Positions 1 through 55,104 of a stretch of DNA of 64,000 nt are shown piece after piece. Positions within the stretch are counted from its first letter, which is position 1. Each line of letters opens with the position of its first letter. This DNA is from Ascaris suum (taxonomy: Eukaryota; Nematoda; Chromadorea; Rhabditida; Ascarididae): NCBI GenBank assembly GCA_013433145.1, contig CM024170.1:10143866-10207865 (forward strand). Direction: 5' to 3'. The position numbers were made by a program, and so were the translations under genes. Below the pieces are notes generated by a model. That model was not told where the DNA came from. It saw only the letters and a program-made list of their open reading frames with translations, and ran no database searches.

Positions 1-198
1 AACGGTATGTTATTTCATATCGTTCTTATTGCCATCACTCAGAATGAGTGAAAATGAGTACTGTTATATGCATGGGTGGAGTGGCTACTTGCCGTGATTG
101 ATTGGCTAAATTGAAACGACGGAGATCTCAGTAGAGTAAAATTTCTTTGATATTAATATTAGGTGCTGTTGATTAGGATGCAAAATTTGAATAAACAG

Positions 199-284
199 AT
201 AAATAATTTAATAAATAAGTAAATAAGTAAATAAATAAATAAGTAAATAAATAGATAAATAAATAAATAAGTGAATAAATAAAC
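199..284. repeat. AATA/AAGT-type tetranucleotide microsatellite
   Basis: About 85 bp of imperfect AAATA repeats with scattered G substitutions (aataagtaaataaataaata pattern). Confidence 0.9.
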
Positions 285-2763
285 TTGAGAAATGTTAGCG
301 GTTGTGCTTTGCCAATGATGTCAATACTCTAACTTCAAGTTTTATAGTGTTGCACTTCGATTGTGCGTTGACTTTCGAACATTGCTGTGCTTTTATATAA
401 GAATGATCAGTTTTATCATAGGAGTTAACTGCGGTCATATGTCATGTGCATAAACGCACCCTAGATTACCATTAAATAGGGTCCTATGATTGCCTTTTTC
501 TTGCCAACATAAAGCCCTCTAGGAAATTTAGAAAGACTGCAGTAAAACTTATGAGACATCAGTTATTATCATTTAACTGCTTGTATGAACAGCAGGAAGA
601 AAAGGATAGCTTCAGCTTTCTGAAATTGGCTGCAACGAATTTTGCTTGGCTGTTTATTAGAGTGTACAGTGAATGCGCTCTCAGGTGAACAGTGATCATC
701 ACGTTTATGTGTGATGGTCACCTATGATCGGTCGCCCCTTATCTGATGACATTCGTGCGTCAAAACTTTAAATTAAAGACATCAATGTTTTTTTATTAGC
801 TGCATTCATTTTGTGCAATAAGAGATGTTGTAGTGAAGAAGTTAAGACGATAGAGAATCTGAAAGCTGACTGCAAGAAATATTCAGTGGAACGCTTTTCG
901 CTTCTCCATTCTTCCGGCTATCTTTGAAAAGCTTATGAAAATAAATGAAAAATAACACACTTAAAATGCCTTCATTTCAGAATCACTGTGAAAAACTTTT
1001 TCGTCAAAACGCCGACAGAAATTTTGAGAAATTTTAAAATTCATTGAGGCAAAGAAAATTTTTTTAAAGCAAAACAATGCGAAATAAATATTTGTGCTGT
1101 TGTTCTAAATGAGATTGCAAAGAGAATGTGGTATGGTTGGGGGTTGTTCGTTGATGGGAGGGGAACACTCATTGAGGGTAATTAGGCGTTCTGTTGGCTG
1201 CAACGCAGCTATCGAGTTGCCGATGGTGGTACGTTAAGATGTGGCTGCCATTGGTGTCCCAAAGCGGCTCTCGACTTCCATGCCCTTCAGTGCATATTCC
1301 CATTCGGTTTATCTTGCTTTTTTTTTTCCTTTTTTTGCACAGAACTATATTATTAAATGAGGCTAGTGAAGAGAATTTTAGCGAAGGTAATCCTAAAGTG
1401 GCGACAACATAACAGAAGTGTACCGATTTCGCTGATGAGTTCTAGCGGATGTTCTGAACAACTTCGTTAGAATCGTTTTAAAATAACTTTTTTTTTCTTT
1501 TAAAATTCAAAATGCTTTTTTGAGAATTTTTCAGGGGATTTGAGAGGAAAAAAGCACTCAAATTTTGAAACTTTTAGCATCTTTGAAATATGATTCCCAC
1601 AAATTCTACCTAAATCTAATTCTACAAAGATCATTGAAAATTCAGAGAAAATATTTGGACGCCTATTTGTTAATGAAATTCATATTTCGACAAATTTGCA
1701 CTTAATTTATTTCACTAATAAAGTATCATTTAAATTATATCATTTTCTTGTCATTCAATCTCAGTTTATTATGAGAATTTTTGAGTGCTGCAGATATGTT
1801 GCTTTAAAATATCTATTGGCAAGTTGTTCAACTCATTTCGCTTTAAGCGAATAAACTCTACTGAATTATATAACTGTGCTATTGAGTTAAACAAGCCAAC
1901 ATTACTGTTTATTCAGCTTAACTGCATTCAATTACTTTCAAGTATACTGTATTCGAATTGACTATTCGAGTGTTATTGCTTTTTTTCAATAGCATTTAAG
2001 AAAAGGGACCATTTTCAATGATCTTTATTCAAGGGCATTTCTCCTCCTAAAAAACGATATTTGCTGTGAAAAAGTGCCACTTAAAAATTTAATTCGGTTA
2101 AATGCTTTGAGGCATTCTTTGCGTCATCTGACATTTGCTCATTGCGGAGCTCCAACACAGTGCGCACCTCGTTAAAGTGCCGAAGTCATATTACTTCAAT
2201 GCCTCCTTTGATAAAGCTTCTATATGAGTTTTACCACACTTTTTTAAATTTTACTTGCAAAACTGCGCTATGCAAAAAGTGGCTTTTTACCTGAGCGCAT
2301 GGATGTGTAATTGTGCACATGAATATATGTCCATCTGGTCATTGGTTTCAACGTGAGAATCACTGCAGTTACAAGGATGAAATTGGTATGTAATGGATAT
2401 TATAGAATTGCATTTTCTATACCCTATTTGGTTCTGCGGAACTCGTGTGTTAAATTTCTAAAGTCTCTTTCACACTGATATGTGAGGTTCGAAACGTGAT
2501 TAGAAACGCTTAGTAATGTTAGAAAATTCCATGCATTTTGCGTTAATCGGTTTTTCATTTTATGTTGACCGTTGCACTAAAAAAAGAGGCTCTTTTGTTG
2601 GAAGTTTTTTAACGGGCATCCTAATCGTGTGAAATATAAGAGTAATAAATATTTCGCATATTTATAGTACTCGTTTGTGAGAAAATTGATCAAATGAGTA
2701 GAATGTAGATTGCGTATTGTGCCAACTGTACTTTACTCATCATCTATATTTAATTCTTATTTC

Positions 2764-2922
<159 letters not shown>

Positions 2923-3563
2923 GTACAAATTCTAGTCTAGTGAGAGGAGCTCGTCAATATTCGGCGATATTTGCAACGAATGTTATACGTGTCGACGATA
3001 CTGGGCTAATAAGGCATATATTGGGGGGCGCAAGACAATTTATCGCAGGAGCTCTTCATCAACCATTGTATCGACCGAATTGACGCACACAGCTTATTCG
3101 ATGAAGGCATTTAAGCTTTCATAGCATTCCCTTAGAAACACCCCAACAGGGTTTTTGGGCGATTCTGCTGACAAAAAATAGATCTGAAGTAAACGACTTT
3201 AGTGATTTAATTTTTGTTGCTCTTTAATTGAGTTCTCTTAGAAGCATTATGCTCACAAATGATTCTTGTTGAAGGCTATCACAAATAGGATTGTAAATTT
3301 GAAAATTTCTCTGATTGTTTCTTTTCGGACTCTATTTAGCATTTTTTTCGAAAGGGATTTGCATGAACTAATGAACTGCTTTATTACTCTTGTGTTTTTG
3401 TTCGTAACTGATTACAGCAGTGGCAGCAGCTGAAAGAGATTATGTTTTGTTTAGATCGTTTTGTTTGTTTCTTGCCTATGAGCGATTACGCATACTCATG
3501 AGTCGTTTTCATGCGAAAGAGAATCAATGCTCATCAATACAACATTAATATTTATGAAAAGCA

Positions 3564-3708
<145 letters not shown>

Positions 3709-6700
3709 GATACATGCCCACTGTAGAAACGTTGGTCGATGAATGAAAAAATTGAGACATACGAATGCGCTTTCTTGTAATGGATACTTACGGCACAATG
3801 CTCATTAACGGCCTGCCTTTCACCGCTCCTAAGTCAAGCACACGCTCAGATTGATATTGTCAGTTTATTGTTCGTCAGGATTAAAGTTTAGCTCAATCCC
3901 GATTTAACGATCTCAAGCAGTGTTATTACTTTAATTGTTAGAAGAGTGTGTGAAAAGAATGGGGGAGGGGTTGGAAGGAAGATTAGGTTTCCGTATAATA
4001 TGGATGGGAAAGGAATGTCTTTAGTTAACTTCATAGCGAAGAGATACTTAGAAGCAACTGAGTTTGCTGATGTCCTTGTAAAAGTGATCCTTCAATCCTT
4101 TTACCTCATCTTTTATAGATTTCACATATTTGCTGTATTTTCTAAACGTCGTCGGTCATTTAAGCTCAATTCCAAGTGACAAACTTTGATAAGATGCTTT
4201 TAAAGGAAATTCATATTCCACTGCTGTCGTAGGATTTTCAGAATTTTCTTAGAAGAGGAGAGGGATTGGTAGCTTAGGGGTATCCACCTTCAACAGAGAC
4301 ACCACAATAGCCCCAAATTAAGAGGGTATAAACTGCATTCAGAGATTATATTCTGCACATAAAAACATTTGTTGCATCCAAACTATTGTGGGCGTTTCTT
4401 TGCTGCGGAATAATTGTGGGCGCTATCTTATCGCTGACGACAAGTAAGTCATCACTATTCAAGAGATTCATTTGTGGCTTCGGTTTTGTTGATGGATGGT
4501 GACGAATTGTGGTTCAATTTTTCTGTAAGCAATAGGATGGAGAAAATTTCTTCATTTAGACAGTTGCATATTTCCATTCTTGATGAAGATATTCGAAGTT
4601 CGCGGAAGTGTTTAAATCAGCAAAGATTCTTTTCGCAATTTGCTCATTTACATAGTTTTATGTATGCAAAAAGAGTAGCGAATAGTGTTCTCCTTTATGA
4701 AATTTTTTTTTCAAGAAATTTTCCTACTTTTTAAGCATTTTTTTCGAGAAGAACTTTGACTAAGTTTGACCAGTTTATGATGCGCTCTTTTTTTCTCGCA
4801 ATAGTGAAACCATTGCTGCCTTTTTTCCATTAGCGCCCCTCTCTTTTCTTTATTGGTGCGTTAATCTCGATGTCACGTTGCCCAGCTATCTGCTACTACA
4901 ATTAGACTTGAAAGTGAGATTTCAGTTCATTGCAAGCGATGCACTAAATCTAGCATTAGAGAATGGCACTTTGAAATGCTATTCACATTGTCGAACATGG
5001 ATAATCTTGGAGTGACGATCGAGTAGAGACACTTCCTTTAATTCCTAAAATTGCATTCACCTCGCATCGTTGATGTAAACTTCATCGTTGTTTATTTTCA
5101 ACAACGTTGACTTTGATTACGTCGACACTTGTGGGATTTCAGCTTATAAAATACAAAAGTTCTGCTATGAAATTTACTTTATCTTGGAAGGTTTACAGGT
5201 ATGATGTAAACGATAAGATGACATCACATTTTCGATTGCTCTAGAGTTTATCTTCCTTTATAAGATATTAGTAACTAAAGTGGAATGAAATTCAGGGTTT
5301 AGCATCTTGCTGACCAAATGCATTTCAAAACAGCTTTTTTTTGAAGATTTGCACAACTTCTCGATTTCACAACAATGAAGCATATTTTAGATTTTATATA
5401 ATTAGAACAACCAAATGAATCAGGTTGCTAAGCAGCAAAAGCGCCTCTCGTGCTAATCTTTTCGATGCGCTTTCCTTATGCCTTTCGTTATCAATCGTCA
5501 GTGTCAATCATAGTTCCTAATAAGAGACACAAATATGAAATAAATGAAAATCGGTTAATGCTAAATATTGATTCAGAGAAAACAGACTATAGACGAGAAG
5601 TTTTTCTTCGCAATAAATAAATAAATAGCCATGAATTCGAGGGAATGATTAGCGATTTGCGTTCGATGGAATTCACATGGCATTTTTATATCCTTAGAAA
5701 ACAACGCTTTCAATGATTGCCTATCGATGCGTTTATAAATGAAACGTTCGAAAAAGGTGCAAGATTAGAGAAAGATTTGTAGAAACCAACTGAAACACCT
5801 CGATAGCAAAACCTTTTAAACCTCATTTGTAATTTCACGCAACAATGCACAGAATACGTTCGTAAATTTGCACACTTTATTTATCTCCACGATGTTGTCG
5901 CCTCGTTGTGTTCCACTGATGGTAAGAAAACACTTTCGACAAATGAAATATATTTTCATTTTATTTGTTTCTATTTTAAAATCATATAATTACTTTACAT
6001 TCAAGATTTCGTCTTAATCAGTAATAATATCTACGAGGTGCTCCTATTTCAAATGTGTCTTAGCTCCTTTCCTTTTCTAGGGTTGATAATTGCAATCATT
6101 TTCCGAATAGTCGATGAAATATTGACATCTATTACTTCGATCGAAGAATGTTGGAAGGGGGAGGGGTAGAGAATCCATCAAGAGCGTACTTTACTCAAAA
6201 CTGTACGATAGGGTATGTTAGGTATTCAGCACACATAATCTTCTTGAGTTCAACATATACGAAATGTGTTATCTGCAGCGATCATGAGGAGTTCTCGTTA
6301 AGAACCAAAGGTTTGCCTTTGAAATGCAATTTTCTGGCGCTAATCATTTCCGCATATTCAAATTTTTTCATCACGGAGCAATAAATATGAGCTCCACTTG
6401 ATGCGTCTAAGTGTGTGCTATCCACTTCGAGTGCATATTCCTTCTCATCAAAAAGGGGTTTTAAATTTGGCGTTATTACGGTAGATGCATGATAGTCGGT
6501 ACTGCTTCTAATTTCCTTGGGGATTCACTTCGAGACGATGTCATCTGAGGATTGTCTTAAAGCATCACTAACAAAAGAGACGTTAGCAATCAATGAATGG
6601 CTCTTTTGAATTTCTTTTATTGGATTGCTTCAAAGTTTTGTTGAAGAAAACTCCAGGCTCATTTAATTCCGTGCTATCTGCTATGAGTTTTTTGGTAAAT

Positions 6701-8409
6701 TTGCTTTGCAAAAGCGCATTATAGCAACATCGTGTCTATGCTGATGTATTTATGGTTGTCTACGCGGCAGTTGGTCGTGTCTGCTCGCATATTTTCGTGT
6801 CTGTCTGTGCTGCAATTTCAACTTCAAGTCTAAAACCATTGCAGCCAGAGATGCAAAATTTGATAAGCAAAATGAATTGGTTGACTTCAAGTGCTATATT
6901 TTAAATCCATGCAGCATGTTCGAAAAAGACGTTAATGTTCGACGATGGAATCTGCACGAATTTCGCATCCGTCGATTTCTGAATTTGCGTCGACGAGTTA
7001 TGCAAAAACGAATCTTTCGTTATGTGCACCGTATTTCTCATCTCTAACTTATATCGTATTTCTTACCTCTGACTTATGCATAGCAGCGTATATAATTTAC
7101 CTACAGTAACATATAATTATCTATGACTTATTTTTCATCTCTATGTTATGAAATGAATAGATCAAGCGACATTCAAAAGCGCATATCATGCTCACCGCTA
7201 TTGAATTCTGTTGCATTTATTTATTTCTTTCCCCGAATAAAAAAGTGAAATAAAAGGGGAATCAGTCATATCACATTATTTAAAGGTCGAAAAAGCTTTT
7301 GTTGCACTTGCAGATTTTCATTATTTCTTAACACAGCGTCAAACATAGTGCCTTCGAAGCTGCCGGAATGCCAAATGAGTCAAATTTCTCTACTCAATAG
7401 AAAATCACTATTTATTGATTTTGCGTCATTTTGCAATGAAGTTTTTATCTCAGAGATGCGTGAAACGCGAGTTTCTCTTTATAGAACAGCTAGCTGCTCT
7501 CTTCGTTCATAACTTGAAGTGACTTCGTAGCTAAAAGTGAGCACATAACTTGAGTCTTTCCTGCTCATTCTCCGGATGACTTTCTTCCTGTGTTTTAACG
7601 AAGATTAGTGGATTTAATTTTTTATGTCTCGATGATAATTACTGCATTTAGTTCAATTAAAAAAATGCATGAATCAACTGCTGATTACGATGAATGCACT
7701 CGAGAAATTCGCAACATTTTCGCTTGTGAAAATCAATGCGAAACGCATTGTTAGAGGTTGTGTGCAGCGCAACTAAACGAAGCGTGTATCGGTGAAGCTT
7801 TGAGTTGCGACCACCCTCAAAGGATCGGCGTTTCCTTGTCAGCTTACCTAATCGATCAACTTCCTAACGGAAAAGTGCATGTCGACGTTTAATATTTAAA
7901 ATTTCGGATTGGTTTCATTAAAAAAAATTATTTTGCAGCGTTTCCTCTGTTATTTCATTTTCGATTTGATCTCCAATGTGAATCTCACCTCATACCTCAT
8001 AACTTCTGATGATAATGTAACACTTTCTATCACTGATCAGTACCAGTTTCTGCCTAAGGATAAACAAACATATGTGAATGCTTTGTTCATTTATTTCTTT
8101 TGTGCCGCGTATGCTCACATCGATTAAGCAAAATGCTAGTGCACGTGTATGCATTTCTATTAGCCGCTGCTCGCCCGAACAGTGGTGAAAGCTTTTATCG
8201 ATCGATGATAAACAGATTAGTTTGTTGTGAGTTCAGGATGTATGTAACTGAAAAATGCTTCTAAAAAAATTAACTGTTCTCATTTGAAGCCAAATGTCGA
8301 AGACAGCTTGTTCTAATGGCACTTTTAAGGCACCATGTGCCGGATTCGATAGATATCATTGAGATCAAAGGTTTTGAAGTAAAGATTTCACTGATTACCT
8401 TTTGCCAGG

Positions 8410-9025
8410 TTCTTACGGGATGTATATGTCAAGTACGGTTTGTTCGTTGACGGCAGATATCCGCGTTTCCCTCTCTGTGACATGATGCAAGTGTTCGCAG
8501 AATGCAGTCGTAATTCGGCCTGAACGCCCTTTGGAGCCAACCAGTGAACGATGAGATATTAATCCACATCGAGCTAATGTATCAGCTTGAGCCGTGCAAT
8601 AAAGCACTGCAATATCGAAGGACAATGAGCCGCTGCGCCTGAATAATGAAACAATAAAAGTTATCATGCAGCGTTTGCGCAATAGCGAGTCGCTGTATGT
8701 TCCTAGACGTTAAACGATGTGGTGCAATGAAACAATTCGGCGGTGCTGCGTCCCAGTCGTCCTTATAGACAGGCGACCGATAGCTTGGAAACACCGAGAT
8801 TTCTTCACCCGAAGTGAAAATACTCCCTATTGCGGCATGTGGGTGAATTTTTAACGGCGAATTAAAAGAGAAACAAATGTCGAACCTTACCGTAGTAGCA
8901 ATTCTACTTCGGTGCTTTCACCTACTTGAAATTTATTCCAGTGAGAACTTGCTCTTGCTAGCTTTCCTCGCCGTTACAATGCTCTATATATTGGCCGGTT
9001 ATGCTTGTTGCGTTGGATGATAATG
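8410..9025. other. Compositionally distinct patch, unassigned
   Basis: Richer in GC than its surroundings, with open stretches on both strands. On the + strand, segments near 8606-8703 (SKDNEPLRLNNETIKVIMQR...) and 8881-9020 (a hydrophobic stretch LLLLAFLAVTMLYILAGY) read like protein but are broken by stops. On the - strand, 8413-8682 is open for 89 codons. I recognise no family. It may be a decayed gene or transposon, or isolated exons. Confidence 0.2.
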
Positions 9026-10505
9026 ATTTCTTGTGGCATAGGTGAAAAAAATTAGAACTCTCGTAGTATGCCTGACGATGGTTATCGCACAAACAAAGCA
9101 CTAAGTCATTGTGTTGCTTTTGTTGTCTGCAAATTTTGTTTTTATGTAAATTTTTGAAAGGCGAGTAATAAGTTGGCAAAAATGAATGAATATTTTTTCA
9201 TTATTATTTAAAGAAAAACTTAAAACTCAGAGAAATGTTCATTCACAACTATGAGGTCACCTTTTCAGATCCTTTGAAACTGCTATTGCTCACACATATA
9301 CATGAAATAGAAGTTACGAAGGATCTAAGAAGGAAGCGAATTAGGGCATCCGATGATAAGAGTGTTAAAAAAAACTGCGAAAAACAATCTAATTCTTCTA
9401 AGTTAGATGGAGTTATCATGCTTACCTATTTATATAAATGCGCTCATTTTTATCGTTTAAACTTTTTTGTTTTTCCCATTCATATACAGTTATTCTCAAA
9501 AAAAACCTTTTTCAGCATTGTAAATTTGCACTGGTACCTGCTGTTTCTTGTTTCACAGCTGTCACAAAGCACATAAATAACTGCTGCCTAATTCCTTGTT
9601 TTCATCGCAATTTCATGTCTTCTCAGCTGTCATAAACATGCGCAAACATCACGAATAGGTATTTGTTTATTTATGCGGAAACTATTTTATTTTGATCAAT
9701 TCTGCAAGTTATGTGACAGCCAATTAACAAGATTGCGATTGGTCACCATTTCATGCTGGTCTTTGACCTCTTATGCTATTAGAATTTCATTTATAAAAGC
9801 TATCTTCATATGGCTTTAGCTCAATGCTATTTTTTTGCTGAATTTTTTGCTGCTCAAAAGCTTAAAACTGTCGAGGAATAATTAAGAAATTATGAGTTTT
9901 GAGTGCTTTGTCTATCTTCAGAGAATAGTTGGTTGCCTTATATTGTCTTCAATGCAATCAGTGAATAATGAAATGAATCGGCGCTAAAACAATTGTACTT
10001 TTAGCGTAGCTAAAACAAGGGTTTGACTATTGCCACGGTTCTATGCCCTATTTGCAGAATTTTTAGACTTTATCTTAGGCTAAATGTAAATTTTTCTGGC
10101 ATTGTCACCCCTAAACAATGAGTAGAAATAATATAATACTAAAAAACATAATCTTTAATATTTTCATCATTGATAAAATACGACAAGAGTTTCGTCATTC
10201 ATTTAGGGCGGCTTTTACAATTCCTCAAGAAATTTGTAATTACATGATGCTGCACTGCTATATTTGCATCGTCCGTTAATTCTACGAACCCATATTACGA
10301 ATAGTTTTGGTCTGTTAATTCTACCTTTAGCATAGTTATCACAGCTTTATACTTAGGCTCTTTATTTATCTGTAGTGACCAATTTCTGAAAAAACTGGCC
10401 ACTGAAAAGCCAACAAGTACTATTTCATGAGACGTGATATTCGGTCACCTTTCTGTCGTGATTCAATGTACGCTCCTACTATGCTATAGTAATATTTTAT
10501 TGTAG

Positions 10506-52050
<41,545 letters not shown>

Positions 52051-54337
52051 AATGAAAAACAATTACAGAAACACAAACGAACAAAAGGACAGAGGTCAGG
52101 TATGCTAAAGTTCCATGATAATGAAATAATCACCTTTCTGAAAGAGGACACTTAGATCCGATTATGCGTTCATTTGACGGAAGGAAGCTCTAACTATGAC
52201 ATCCATAGAACAAGAGGTGAAACCAAGAACAACAAAAGAGAGAACTTGGCCAGGCCACTACTTGAGGCTGTATCGGCACGGTAATTAATCAATCATTGGG
52301 ACACGAATGGAAAAAGTGTGACAAATGAAAGAAGTTAAAAAAGAGAAAGAATTTCTCGAAAAGAGTGAGGGGAACAGAGAAGGTGGAACAGCGTTAGAAT
52401 GCTTGGGGGAAGAGTGGAGGAGGTTGAAAACATAAACAAGAGCTGAAACGATGTTGGAAACGTTCGAAAAAATTGAGCAATGCTTGGAAACATGGGGAAA
52501 CCAGTGGAAAATTGAGAGAATGCGGGAAAGGGTTGAAGAAAGTTGGTGGAAGGGTGTGAAATGGTGAGAGCTGTGAAAGAGATCGCAAATGTCATAAAAA
52601 GGCAAAACACTGAAAAGAAAGGGGAGATAGGAAAACATAGAAAAGACGGGAAAGGTTGATAGATTGATTGGAAAACGCAAGAAATGTCCGTGATGAGGTC
52701 GGAAAACGTCAAAAAGCAGCCAGAAGAGTGTGAGACAGGCGTCAAAAAAGAGAGGAAAAAGTTAGAAAATATAGGTCAAGGTTGGGAAATGTTGGAAGAA
52801 ATTGGAAAATATGGGTGAAGGCTGGAAATTTCGAGACACAATCCGAAAAAGCAAAGGAAGATGAATGAAACTTATGAAAAGGTAGGAAATGTGTAGGGAT
52901 GGTAAAGTTTAGGATATAGAGATGGTAGAGAGATTAGAAAAGTTCGAGTTTAGAATGAAAAGACCTCAAATGTATTCTGCAAGGTTGTGAAACATTTAGA
53001 ACCGGAGCAAAAAGGTTGCGAAGTTGAAACGCTGTTGAAAAACATATGCCGAAGTAGGGAAAATTGGAATTTGCGGAAGAAAATTGAAAAACATTCCAAA
53101 TAAATTAAGCAAAAACTCTCTTTTGCAGGGTAAAACACGAGTTCAAAATATTCCAAACTCATTTTTGCGAGTCATTATCTTAAAAATCCACTTCTACATC
53201 TTTGCGCATACTTTCAATGATATTATATAGAGATTTATTCAAAAGAATTTCGTTTTCAAGTTGCATTTTTTTTTTCTCATGAGAAGCTAGAACGGAAAAT
53301 ATAAATTTTTTAGTCGGTGTATATGATTAAAGTCCTTCTTGAACATCTTGTCATTGAGTGAACTAAGGTCTAAGAATAAAATGCCGTAATCATTTTGAAG
53401 CTTCAGCAGTTGACTGACAAATTTTCCGCTATAAAGTTGTGAATTTGCAGATCGAAACAGTAACCTCGGACTACATCACGCCCTATAAAGCACCGCAGAG
53501 GAAAAGTTATTGATAACACAATAAACGATGACCGAATAGCGATACGATGGCAATTTTTTCGGTTGTTCATGCATAACAACTCGCATAACGATCGTTTATT
53601 TTGATAATGATATATGGGTAGATGCCATTCCTTGTCTCAACTTGCCAATCAAATATGTAGCAGATGTAAAGCCTGAAAAAAATGTGCTATAATGTCATGT
53701 GCTAGCATTCTGAATCGTAATGGTGTGTTATAGTAACATGTGTTATTATAATTAGAGCAAATTTCTTCGTTTTCTGCCCAAAAATTGCATGACAGATTGC
53801 AAAGTACTTGCCATCTGTGCAGGAGAATCGCGCACAGCAGTGAAACAACTGCTCGACGGACGTGCATTCCTCCCATCCTGGAGGTATTTTTGGTTGAAAT
53901 CGATGTTTGCAATACAAGACACCCGTTAGGCGGAGAAAAATGCCCCAGTAAGACCACGAAACAACAGCATTAATAGCGACCCCAAAATAGTACAGAGGTT
54001 TAGGCTTGCGTTAAATAGATACTCAGATATTTGCTTTTATTAAGAGTTTCATGGTTTTGCACTATAAATTTGGAGTGTGTTTTGCACAGCCGCTAAAGGA
54101 GCGATGATTTTGGAGTCCTATAACGTCAGCGCAAAAGGCGTTAGATGCCGCTTAGGTCTTTTGTATTTCCCTTTGCTTTCTACATTATGCAAATGGCACT
54201 ATGCAAATGGCGAAATGCATTGTAATAAGGGAAATTTTCAGAGTTGCCACTTTCTTGTACTGTTTTGCTCACGAGCATTTTCTGAATAAATTTGCTTGAT
54301 TAATCTTCGTTAATTAACTTCCAAAATAATTAGTAAT
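52051..54337. other. Downstream of ckk-1: purine-rich block, no supported gene
   Basis: Begins with the presumed ckk-1 3' UTR. It then contains a purine-rich degenerate repeat (52300-53060) and AT-rich sequence with unassigned short open frames, e.g. around 53.65-53.97 kb on both strands. Confidence 0.7.
52300..53060. repeat. Degenerate purine-rich minisatellite
   Basis: About 760 bp of repeated (T)TGGAAA/GAGAAA words with an irregular period near 20-23 bp (TTGGGAAATGTTGGAAGAAA and TTGGAAAATATGGGTGAAGG are adjacent units). Minus-strand open frames of 131 and 136 codons in two overlapping frames are low-complexity Phe/Ser/Pro products of this repeat, not genes. It is the strand-complement in composition of the block at 49.9-50.3 kb. 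Confidence 0.65.
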
Positions 54338-54342
54338 CTTTC

Positions 54343-54708
54343 TGTTGGGTTTGGCGCTAAAGAGCCAACCCAAGATATCTACTTGTGATTAAAATCTGTT
54401 TGTGATCTAACAGTGATCATATTGCTCTAGTGGCGGTTCTCGTTCATTGTTCTTCGCGCAGTTCCATTGATCGACTTATGTGCTTTTGATCTGCCTGAAG
54501 CCTATATAAGTCGGGCCTCGACCCATCGGAGTCAGTCTTCTCCATTGGACAGCCCTCCGAGCAGCACGATCTTGGTACTTCTCGCCTTCTCCAGTTTGCT
54601 CTTTTTGGGCTTTGGCGCATCCCCGATAAGCGGCTCCGACTATTCCCGTGTCTCTTCGCGCTCCACTCGCTCTCCCTCATCAACGCTGTCGCCGCTAGAG
54701 TTACAAAA
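54343..54708 (+). mobile_element. Solo LTR, copy B (plus orientation)
   Basis: The 366-bp element begins TGTTGGGTTTGG and ends GAGTTACAAAA (one change from the AACA end of copy A). It is flanked by perfect 5-bp direct repeats CTTTC (54338-54342 and 54709-54713). It has a TATATAAG box at 54503-54510 and a terminal imperfect hairpin at 54345-54373. It shares most of its length with copy A in the opposite orientation. Different target duplications show two independent insertions rather than the two ends of one element. Open frames in it on both strands are not genes. Confidence 0.85.
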
Positions 54709-54743
54709 CTTTCGATACTTCGAAAGAATCTTCCCGAAGTAAG

Positions 54744-54837
54744 ATGGACAAGAATGTGAATTCAGCTCGGACAACGAATCTAGTTTTAAAAGTGGGCAAA
54801 GACTGGAGCATTGCACAGCAAAATGGTTATGCAGCAG
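54744..54837 (+). CDS. Candidate first coding exon, 31 residues, unassigned
   Basis: ATG in an AAGATGG context followed by 31 codons (MDKNVNSARTTNLVLKVGKD, then WSIAQQNGYAA) and a donor-like G|GTGGGT at 54838. The frame continues open to 54926 if not spliced (60 residues). It starts 35 bp after the LTR, so the LTR could in principle supply a promoter. I do not recognise the protein and found no convincing partner exon downstream. Confidence 0.25.
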
Positions 54838-55104
54838 GTGGGTTTATAGATATTTTTCACGATTTCAGTCAGTTTGAAGAGTCTGCCGAAACTGGGATGA
54901 ATGGTAAAACTAAACCCATAAAATGAAGACCTGTCGCTTGACAGAACGATCTAGCAAAGTTCCATGCCAAAACGTTTCTGGTCCTGTTACATGGCTTTCT
55001 AACCACCAAAGCTTTACAACCCTACATTTCCTATTATAGTCAGATGTTAGAGTAGAGAAGCAAGAAGCAGCATGAGTCTAGCTGGTCTGCTGAGAGCAAA
55101 ATGT

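Noticed and set aside
4269..4330. A-box-like TAGCTTAGGGGTA
   Set aside because: No B box at a suitable distance and no tRNA folding.
52285..52745. Long minus-strand open frames (131 and 136 codons)
   Set aside because: Two overlapping frames of a low-complexity purine/pyrimidine repeat with Phe/Ser/Pro-rich products; composition explains the lack of stops.
54444..54742. Open frames inside the two LTR copies, such as the 79- and 91-codon frames
   Set aside because: They lie in non-coding LTR sequence with clear LTR ends and target duplications.
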